Part shown: positions 52,414-59,068 of the stretch, piece by piece
Layout of the letters: each line of letters starts with the position of its first letter
Numbering within the stretch: position 1 is the first letter of the stretch
Origin: Sideroxydans sp.
Lineage (GTDB): Bacteria; Pseudomonadota; Gammaproteobacteria; Burkholderiales; Gallionellaceae
Reading direction: 5' to 3'
NCBI GenBank assembly: GCA_027310725.1
Contig: DAIDAG010000007.1
Coordinates: 1 to 59,068, forward strand
Length of the DNA: 59,068 nt
The notes under the pieces: model-generated
The model's input: only the letters and a program-made list of their open reading frames with translations
What the model was told of the DNA's origin: nothing
The model's database searches: none
Translations under genes and position numbers: made by a program

Positions 52414-52904
52414 TGAGACATATCATCTCTTTGCTGATGGAGAACGAAGCCGGTGCCCTGTCGCGTGTGGCAGGCCTGTTCTCGGCGCGCGGCTACAACA
52501 TCGAGTCGCTCAATGTGGCGCCGACGGAAGATCCGACCATGTCGCGCATGACCATCGTCACCAGCGGTTCAGACGAAGTGATCGAACAGATCAACAAGCA
52601 GCTCAACAAGCTGGTCGATGTGGTTTCGGTGATGGACCTGAACGATGGCGATCACATCGAGCGCGAATTGATGCTGGTCAAGGTGCACGCGATGGGCGAG
52701 GCGCGCGAGGAGCTAAAGCGTATTGCCGACATCTTCCGCGGCCGCATCATCGATGTCTCGGACAAGACCTATACCATCGAACTGACCGGATCCGGCTCAA
52801 AGCTGGACAGCTTCCTGCAGGCGATCGACCATAGCCTGATCCTGGAAACGGTGCGTACCGGTGCATCCGGTATCGGACGCGGCGATCGCATTTTGAAACT
52901 TTAA
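52413..52904 (+). CDS. ilvH: Acetolactate synthase small (regulatory) subunit
   Basis: 163 residues. N-terminal ACT domain (HIISLLMENEAGALSRVAGL, FSARGYNIESLNV) binds valine for feedback inhibition; the C-terminal domain (VHAMGEAREELKRIADIFRG) activates the large subunit. Coupled to ilvB by a one-base overlap. Confidence 0.96.
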   Translation: MRHIISLLMENEAGALSRVAGLFSARGYNIESLNVAPTEDPTMSRMTIVTSGSDEVIEQINKQLNKLVDVVSVMDLNDGDHIERELMLVKVHAMGEAREELKRIADIFRGRIIDVSDKTYTIELTGSGSKLDSFLQAIDHSLILETVRTGASGIGRGDRILKL

Positions 52905-52912
52905 CGATTTAA

Positions 52913-53956
<1,044 letters not shown>

Positions 53957-53969
53957 GATTTTGGAATTG

Positions 53970-54010
53970 GGATTGAGGATTTTGGAGGACACACCTTCGA
54001 TCCTCAATCC
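53970..54010. repeat. Short inverted repeat between ilvC and psd
   Basis: ggattgaggat (53970-53980) and atcctcaatcc (54000-54010), a perfect 11-bp dyad with a 19-base loop, in a stretch that also repeats aggattttgga and atcccaaatcc. No T-run follows, so attenuation or mRNA stability is more likely than termination. Confidence 0.5.
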
Positions 54011-54046
54011 GGCTGGCTAAATCCCAAATCCAACATCCCAAATCCT

Positions 54047-54685
54047 ATGAAAAACTATCCACATCCTATCATTGCCCGCGAGGGTTGGCCGTTCCTGGCC
54101 ATTTCCCTTGTTTTGGCCGTTGCTGCAACCGTCTGGTGCGCAACTTGGTCGATTCCACTGTGGATCATCTTCATATTCGTACTGCAGTTCTTCCGTGACC
54201 CTGCACGCGAGATACCCCAGCAGGCCGGTGTGGTGCTTTCGCCCGCCGACGGGCGCGTCATCAAGGTCGAACGCACGCAAGACCCTTATGGACAGCGTGA
54301 AGCGATCCTGGTCAGCGTATTCATGAACGTGTTCAACGTGCATTCCAATCGCAGCCCGGTGGATGGCACCGTACAAAAAATGCAATATTTTCCCGGTAAA
54401 TTCGTCAATGCCGATCTGGACAAGGCTTCTACCGATAATGAACGCAACGCGGTGGTGCTGACGACGAACGACGGACAGACCGTTACCTTTGTGCAGGTGG
54501 CCGGGCTGATCGCCCGCCGCATCCTGTGCTACATCAAAGTGGGCGACGTGCTGACGCGCGGCCAACGTTACGGGTTCATTCGTTTTGGCTCCCGCGTGGA
54601 TGTCTATCTGCCTTTGACGGCTACCGTCAAAGTCGCTATCGGTGATAAAGTGTCCGCCACAACAACCATCCTGGCGAAGCTCTGA
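54047..54685 (+). CDS. psd: Phosphatidylserine decarboxylase, short (archaeal-like) type
   Basis: 212 residues with an N-terminal membrane segment. The self-cleavage site is in [17 protein letters not shown]: cleavage at Gly-Ser would give the pyruvoyl group. [20 protein letters not shown] holds the conserved His. Makes phosphatidylethanolamine. Followed by pssA, its substrate-forming partner, after 5 bases. Confidence 0.94.
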   Translation: MKNYPHPIIAREGWPFLAISLVLAVAATVWCATWSIPLWIIFIFVLQFFRDPAREIPQQAGVVLSPADGRVIKVERTQDPYGQREAILVSVFMNVFNVHSNRSPVDGTVQKMQYFPGKFVNADLDKASTDNERNAVVLTTNDGQTVTFVQVAGLIARRILCYIKVGDVLTRGQRYGFIRFGSRVDVYLPLTATVKVAIGDKVSATTTILAKL

Positions 54686-54690
54686 TACCC

Positions 54691-55461
54691 ATGAACGAAG
54701 TAGAACAGCGCAAACATATGGACCTACGTCGGCGCAGCATCTATTTGCTGCCCAACCTGTTCACCACGGCTGCGCTGTTTGCCGGCTTCTATGCCATCGT
54801 GCAGGCGATGAACGGCAAATTCGAATACGCGGCCGTGGCCATTTTCATCGCCATGGTGCTGGACGGGCTGGATGGCCGCGTGGCGCGCCTGACGCACACC
54901 CAGAGCGAATTCGGCGCGGAATACGATAGTTTGTCCGACATGGTGTCGTTCGGTGTCGCGCCTTCCATTCTGATGTACGAATGGGCATTCCGCGATCTGG
55001 GCAAGTGGGGCTGGTTCGCCGCCTTCATTTTCTGTGCCGGCGCGGCATTGCGCCTGGCGCGCTTCAATACCAATATAGATGTGGTCGACAAACGCTACTT
55101 CCAGGGGTTGCCCAGCCCGGCGGCCGCGGCGCTGGTGGCGGGATTCGTGTGGGTGATGCTGGACAATCATTTCACCGGCTTCGAGTTGCGCTGGTACGCT
55201 GCCTTGCTGACCGTGTTTGCGGGCCTCTCCATGGTAAGCAACCTCAAGTACTACAGTTTCAAATCCCTCAATATGCGCAAGAGTGTGCCGTTCATCGTCA
55301 TATTCCTGTTCGTGCTGTTTTTTATCTTTGTCGCGCAGGATCCTCCGCTTAACCTGTTCCTGCTGTTCTTCGGGTATTGCCTGTCCGGCTACGTGATGTG
55401 GCTATTCGGATTGCGTAAACCGAAACCGCCGACACTCCCGGATTCCCCGACACTTCCCTGA
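54691..55461 (+). CDS. pssA: CDP-diacylglycerol--serine O-phosphatidyltransferase
   Basis: 256 residues, multi-pass membrane enzyme. CDP-alcohol phosphatidyltransferase motif DG-x2-DGRVAR-x8-G-x3-D in VLDGLDGRVARLTHTQSEFG and EYDSLSDMVSFG. Type II (membrane) enzyme. C-terminus has a Pro/Thr-rich tail (KPKPPTLPDSPTLP). Ends the ilvBHC-psd-pssA block. Confidence 0.94.
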   Translation: MNEVEQRKHMDLRRRSIYLLPNLFTTAALFAGFYAIVQAMNGKFEYAAVAIFIAMVLDGLDGRVARLTHTQSEFGAEYDSLSDMVSFGVAPSILMYEWAFRDLGKWGWFAAFIFCAGAALRLARFNTNIDVVDKRYFQGLPSPAAAALVAGFVWVMLDNHFTGFELRWYAALLTVFAGLSMVSNLKYYSFKSLNMRKSVPFIVIFLFVLFFIFVAQDPPLNLFLLFFGYCLSGYVMWLFGLRKPKPPTLPDSPTLP

Positions 55462-55507
55462 GCTTTGAAAAAACAGGGGCGCCCTTGGCCTTGTTGTCCG
55501 TCGAATA

Positions 55508-56086
55508 TTACTTGGTATGTGCCATTTTCTGACGGCTGATCTCGGTCAACCGCAATATTTTTGCGGAAGAGAACAAGCCGCGCAGCCGGGGTTGCTGTCC
55601 GGTCATGACATCAAGGACGGGAAGGTGGGTCTTGCCTTTCTTCTGCAAGGCCTCGAGGATGTTTTGCACATTGGCCTTTTCGATCTCGTGCAACTCGGCG
55701 ACCACCCAGTCCCTGGTGTGTTCCATGATGTCGCTGACGCGGATGTCTTTGTGGGTAACGCCCTTGTCCGAGAAACCGACGCTTTGCAGGTAGCGCATGG
55801 GCTTCTCGCCCATGATGTCGTAAGAGGTGATGGAGCCGAGCAGTCTGTCGGAACCCTTCTCCTTCACGAACGCGATACGCAGGCCGGCTACCTTCATCTT
55901 GTGCAGGGCATCGTCTATGGTCTCATCCGGATGAACCATGAACATCGCGCGCATCCGGAAATCCGTCATCACCGACAGGGCGGGATCCTTAAGGTCGACC
56001 TGCCATGGCTCGTTGCTGGGCTCCAGTATCTCCTGGATATGCGATGAGGTCTTCAATACAAAAGGGTGATGCTGTTGGTGCGGCAT
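55508..56086 (-). CDS. Protein with paired CBS domains
   Basis: 192 residues. First CBS: FRMRAMFMVHPDETIDDALH to GSITSYDIMGEKP; second: DIRVSDIMEHTRDWVVAELH to GLFSSAKILRLTE. CBS pairs bind adenosine nucleotides and regulate a partner protein; none is fused here. Convergent with pssA. Confidence 0.85.
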   Translation of the reverse strand: MPHQQHHPFVLKTSSHIQEILEPSNEPWQVDLKDPALSVMTDFRMRAMFMVHPDETIDDALHKMKVAGLRIAFVKEKGSDRLLGSITSYDIMGEKPMRYLQSVGFSDKGVTHKDIRVSDIMEHTRDWVVAELHEIEKANVQNILEALQKKGKTHLPVLDVMTGQQPRLRGLFSSAKILRLTEISRQKMAHTK

Positions 56087-56200
56087 GGCAGTCTCCTTGT
56101 ATCAAATTGGTCGGCGTGGGGCATTTTATCCGTTTTGCCGATGAAATTGCGTCAACCGTCTGGCGGTCGGGGCAGGACGGTTGATCATCCAGTCCGCCTA

Positions 56201-56737
56201 CTAGGAACGCTCCCAGAGTGTTTCGTTTTGATCCACAGAACGATTGAGTATCCTGCTCAGGACGAACAGAAGATCGGAAAGCCGGTTGAGATAGTGCAAA
56301 CCTTCCTGCGGCACGGTCTCGCCGTGCATCAAGTGCAACAGATCGCGCTCGGCACGGCGCGCCACACTGCGTGCCACATGACATAGCGCCGCAGCTCGCG
56401 TACCGCCGGGCAGGATGAATTCCCTGAGCGGTGGAAGATCTGCGTTGAAGCGGGCGATGGCGGCGTCCAGACGGGCAAGTTTGGCGACATCGAATGCGGG
56501 CGCCCCGGGTGAGGCAAGCACGGCGCCGAGGTCGAACAGGTCGTTCTGGATCCGCAGCAATTCGGAACGTGTTTCAAGCGGCATGGTTTCGGCGAGCAAT
56601 ACGCCAAGGTGACTGTTGAGTTCGTCCACGCTGCCGATGGCTGTGATGCGCGCACAATCCTTCGCTACGCGTGTGCCGTCTGCCAATCCGGTCGTGCCGT
56701 CGTCGCCCGTGCGGGTGGTGATTTTACTGAGTCTCAT
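56201..56737 (-). CDS. Cob(I)alamin adenosyltransferase, PduO type
   Basis: 178 residues. N-terminal TRTGDDGTTGLADGTRVAKD is the ATP-binding P-loop-like motif of PduO enzymes. SVDELNSHLGV, FILPGGTRAAALCHVARSVA and YLNRLSDLLFVLSRILNR complete the family. Converts cob(I)alamin to adenosylcobalamin. One base separates it from the DUF1841 gene. Confidence 0.93.
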   Translation of the reverse strand: MRLSKITTRTGDDGTTGLADGTRVAKDCARITAIGSVDELNSHLGVLLAETMPLETRSELLRIQNDLFDLGAVLASPGAPAFDVAKLARLDAAIARFNADLPPLREFILPGGTRAAALCHVARSVARRAERDLLHLMHGETVPQEGLHYLNRLSDLLFVLSRILNRSVDQNETLWERS

Positions 56738-56738
56738 G

Positions 56739-57161
56739 TTACTGCTTCTCCAGGCAATTCATGTAAACCGCTGCATCCGGCGCGGTCCTGTTGCGTTGCG
56801 CTTGCCAGATCATTTCGCCCAGGCAATCCATGATAGCGTGCTGGGCTTCGTGTTCAGATTCATACTTTTGCGTCAAGCGTATGAACTGCTCGCGGATACC
56901 CAGGGGCTGGCCGATCGAGATCTGTTCTTCGATGGTCAGGTGCATCATCAAGTGCAGGAAGGGGTTGACCACATTGCCGTCCGGCGCGAAATCCTTGTCT
57001 TGGTTGCGCTCGGGATCGTCAAACAGCGCGTGGTATTCAGGATGCTTGTCGATGAGTTGCGCAGTGAGGTCTTCCAGCGGTGTCAGCAATTCTCCGGCAC
57101 GGCGTTTGCGCCAGGATTCAAATAAGAAATTTCTTGCTTCGTCGCGGGTGGGCTGAAACAT
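56739..57161 (-). CDS. DUF1841 protein
   Basis: 140 residues from ATG 57161, which overlaps the nth stop by one base. MFQPTRDEARNFLFESWRKR and VNPFLHLMMHLTIEEQISIG are typical of DUF1841. Soluble, function unknown. Middle gene of an nth-DUF1841-PduO run. Confidence 0.88.
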   Translation of the reverse strand: MFQPTRDEARNFLFESWRKRRAGELLTPLEDLTAQLIDKHPEYHALFDDPERNQDKDFAPDGNVVNPFLHLMMHLTIEEQISIGQPLGIREQFIRLTQKYESEHEAQHAIMDCLGEMIWQAQRNRTAPDAAVYMNCLEKQ

Positions 57162-57793
57162 CAGAATACCTTTTTCCTGTATTCGCACAGATTCTCGATG
57201 ATGCACTCGCCACACTTTGGTTTGCGCGCCTGACATATGTAGCGGCCATGCAGGATCAGCCAATGGTGCGCATCGTGCTTGAACTCATCCGGCACGAACT
57301 TCATCAGTTTCTTTTCGACTTCCGTCACGTCCTTGCCGGGTGCCAGGCCGGTGCGGTTGCTGATGCGAAAGATATGCGTATCCACCGCGATGGTGGGCTG
57401 GCCGAAGGCCGTATTCAAGATCACGTTGGCGGTCTTGCGGCCCACACCGGGCAGGGCTTCCAGCGCTTCGCGCGTTTGTGGCACTTGACCATCATGCTGT
57501 TCCAGCAGGATGCGGCACATCCGGATGATATGTTTGCTTTTGGTCTGGTACAGGCCGATGCGCTGCACGTATTCTCGCAATCCAGCTTCTCCCAGGTCGA
57601 GTATCGACTGCGGCGTGTTGGCGACCGGGAACAGTTCGCGCGTGGCGAGATTGACGCTCTTGTCCGTGGCCTGGGCCGAGAGGATCACCGCGACCAGCAG
57701 TTCGAACGGCGTCGAGTATTCCAGCTCGGTGGTGGGATGCGGATCAGCCGCTTGGAGGCGTAAAAAAATCTCGCGGCGTTTTGCCGCATTCAT
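57161..57793 (-). CDS. nth: Endonuclease III
   Basis: 210 residues from ATG 57793. Helix-hairpin-helix LPGVGRKTANVIL with the catalytic lysine, the aspartate in VDTHIFRISNR, and the [4Fe-4S] cysteines C-x6-C-x2-C-x5-C at ICQARKPKCGECIIENLC. Removes oxidised pyrimidines from DNA. The start overlaps the rsxE stop (ATGA), as is common for rsx operons. Confidence 0.96.
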   Translation of the reverse strand: MNAAKRREIFLRLQAADPHPTTELEYSTPFELLVAVILSAQATDKSVNLATRELFPVANTPQSILDLGEAGLREYVQRIGLYQTKSKHIIRMCRILLEQHDGQVPQTREALEALPGVGRKTANVILNTAFGQPTIAVDTHIFRISNRTGLAPGKDVTEVEKKLMKFVPDEFKHDAHHWLILHGRYICQARKPKCGECIIENLCEYRKKVF

Positions 57794-58488
57794 CCCTGTG
57801 TGGCGCCTTGCAAAGGAGTCATGGGGAGCGGGCGCTGTTTTGCCTTGCGCTCCGCGCGCAGGCCGAGCCAATTCTTGCCGGCAATGAGCATCCCCAATCC
57901 GATGAAAGCGCCGGGTGGCAGGATGGCCAGCAGGAAACCTTTGTAATTGGGAATGACATGTATCACCCAATTTTTCGTTGCTTCGCCCAGTGCGAGATCG
58001 ATACCGGAGAGCAGCGTGCCGTGCCCGAAGATTTCACGCATCCCTCCCAAGACGGCGAGCACAGCGGTCAAACCGAGCCCCATGGAAAAACCGTCCCACG
58101 CCGAAGTGGTGGCCGAATTCTTGGAGGCGAAGGCTTCCACGCGAGCCAGCACGATGCAGTTGGTGACGATGAGGGGGATGAAGATACCGAGCACCACATA
58201 AAGCCCGTACATGTAGGCATTCATCAGATATTGCACCACGGTGACCAGCACCGCGATGATCAGGATGAACACTGGGATGCGGATCTCGTTGGGTACGAAG
58301 TTGCGGATGGGTGCGACGGCCGCGCCGCTCAATGCCATGACGACCGCAGTCGCCAAGCCGAGGCTGACCCCATTCACTACCGAACTGCTCACCGCCAGGA
58401 TGGGGCACATGCCGAGCAGTTGAACCACGCCGGTATTCTGTTTCCACATACCGTTGTGGAAGATATCTTTGTATTCCTGAAGGTTCAT
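57790..58488 (-). CDS. rsxE: Electron transport complex subunit RsxE/RnfE
   Basis: 232 residues with six membrane segments. VVQLLGMCPILAVSSSVVNG and FIPLIVTNCIVLARVEAFAS hold the conserved cysteines that bind a shared iron-sulfur centre at the membrane interface. Part of the ion-translocating Rnf/Rsx complex, which links NADH and ferredoxin and keeps SoxR reduced in E. coli. Confidence 0.95.
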   Translation of the reverse strand: MNLQEYKDIFHNGMWKQNTGVVQLLGMCPILAVSSSVVNGVSLGLATAVVMALSGAAVAPIRNFVPNEIRIPVFILIIAVLVTVVQYLMNAYMYGLYVVLGIFIPLIVTNCIVLARVEAFASKNSATTSAWDGFSMGLGLTAVLAVLGGMREIFGHGTLLSGIDLALGEATKNWVIHVIPNYKGFLLAILPPGAFIGLGMLIAGKNWLGLRAERKAKQRPLPMTPLQGATQG

Positions 58489-58494
58489 TTTGAT

Positions 58495-58628
58495 GCCCCT
58501 ATAAATTCGTTTTGCGGGCGAATCGCGGCGTCGCGTGCTCGCTCATTCCTCGTCTATCAACTCGATATGCCTCGTCATTCGCTGCGCGGCTCCTAGCGCT
58601 TCATCCCGCAAAACGAATTTCTAGAGGC
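58495..58628. repeat. 134-bp fold-back element between rsxG and rsxE
   Basis: Arms 58495-58518 and 58605-58628 are inverted repeats matching at 22 of 24 positions, with a perfect 16-bp core aaattcgttttgcggg. The arms end 2 bases from the rsxG stop, and the left arm lies just before the rsxE start. The interior has no ORF. Looks like a small MITE-like or extragenic repeat inserted in the operon. Confidence 0.75.
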
Positions 58629-58629
58629 A

Positions 58630-59068
58630 TCACTTAGTTCTTTCCTTGTTTGTCGGCGGCGCACTCACCGCAAACAGTTTGTCGCGGTTCTCGCCGAAAT
58701 ATATCAAGGCTTTGTTGACGGCTTTGATGACGGCGCGCGGCGTAATGGTGGCACCCGCCATATAGTCGAACTGACCGCCGTCTTTCTTCACTTTCCAGTC
58801 TGCGTCTTTGTACACCTCGCGCGACTTTCCATCAAACCCTTTGATCCAGGGGTTTTTCGGAAGTTCGATGTAATCGCCCAAGCCCGGCGTTTCCTTGTGC
58901 GACACCACCCGCACGCCAGCCAGTTCGCCGTTGGCGCGTACGGCCAGGATGAGATTGATCTTGCCGCTGTAACCGTCCGGCGCGACAGCTTCCAATACCA
59001 CCGCGGAGGGCTCGCCCTTGATGCGGGCACGATAGGCAAGCGTACTGTCTGCGTTGCCCAGTAGCGGA
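58630..59068 (-). CDS. rsxG: Electron transport complex subunit RsxG/RnfG, C-terminal part
   Basis: The gene runs off the right edge; about 145 C-terminal codons are visible. FMN_bind domain: [33 protein letters not shown], and [16 protein letters not shown], where the threonine after GAT binds FMN covalently in RnfG. Periplasmic. The next gene in the complex, rsxE, follows after 141 bases instead of the usual tight junction. Confidence 0.95.
   Translation of the reverse strand, partial: PLLGNADSTLAYRARIKGEPSAVVLEAVAPDGYSGKINLILAVRANGELAGVRVVSHKETPGLGDYIELPKNPWIKGFDGKSREVYKDADWKVKKDGGQFDYMAGATITPRAVIKAVNKALIYFGENRDKLFAVSAPPTNKERTK

Overview
The window is chromosomal DNA of a betaproteobacterium. 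The lines of evidence are the pepA-holC-valS and lptF-lptG blocks, ilvB-ilvH-ilvC-psd-pssA, the rsxG-rsxE-nth block, and beta-typical families such as DUF3106, DUF3619, DUF6279 and DUF1841. A sulfide:quinone oxidoreductase and a GGDEF/EAL sensor fit a Gallionella/Sideroxydans-like or Nitrosomonadales chemolithotroph, but that placement is inference. I saw no rRNA, tRNA, CRISPR array or intact insertion sequence.

Layout. 0-4 kb: two toxin-antitoxin-like pairs, a VbhA/Fic pair cut by the left edge and an Xre regulator with an AbiEii-like nucleotidyltransferase, around a membrane 'site-specific recombinase' gene. 4-16 kb: radical SAM protein, a TorT-like periplasmic sensor coupled to a GGDEF/EAL enzyme, lipoproteins, a MATE exporter, HopJ, YjbQ and small proteins. 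16.4-32.2 kb: a 16 kb cluster on the minus strand for assimilation of guanidine or a guanidino compound. 32.8-41.6 kb: small ORFs, SQR, a 3'-5' exonuclease, patatin lipoprotein, ferredoxin-NADP reductase-like protein, BepA, a Ser/Thr kinase with a cyclic-nucleotide-binding domain, a rhodanese and a TusA-like protein. 41.8-59 kb: mainly housekeeping genes (valS, holC, pepA, lptFG, an ECF sigma operon, branched-chain amino acid and phospholipid synthesis, cobalamin adenosyltransferase, nth, rsx).

The most interesting part is the guanidine cluster. From the right, transcription starts at a sigma54-type promoter with an NtrC-like enhancer site. It then passes a very clear guanidine-I (ykkC) riboswitch and a 33-codon leader ORF with a strong Shine-Dalgarno sequence, whose stop overlaps the start of the first enzyme gene. 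The enzymes are two DUF1989 proteins (carboxyguanidine deiminase subunits), a guanidine/urea carboxylase and allophanate hydrolase, which together would turn guanidine into ammonia and CO2. A TIM-barrel protein and a DMT-family transporter follow. A second sigma54 promoter with two NtrC-like sites drives a NitT/TauT-type ABC importer, an unusual TorF-type outer-membrane protein, a creatininase-family amidohydrolase, a type III glutamine synthetase-like ligase and a NikR-like regulator that has lost two of the four nickel ligands. An imperfect 27-bp inverted repeat lies outside each end of the cluster. The combination of riboswitch, nitrogen control, ligase/amidohydrolase pair and altered NikR suggests a wider guanidino-compound system than the known carboxylase pathway.

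Other notable items are a palindromic element translated inside valS, a 134-bp fold-back element between rsxG and rsxE, and several small genes (45, 52 and 53 codons).
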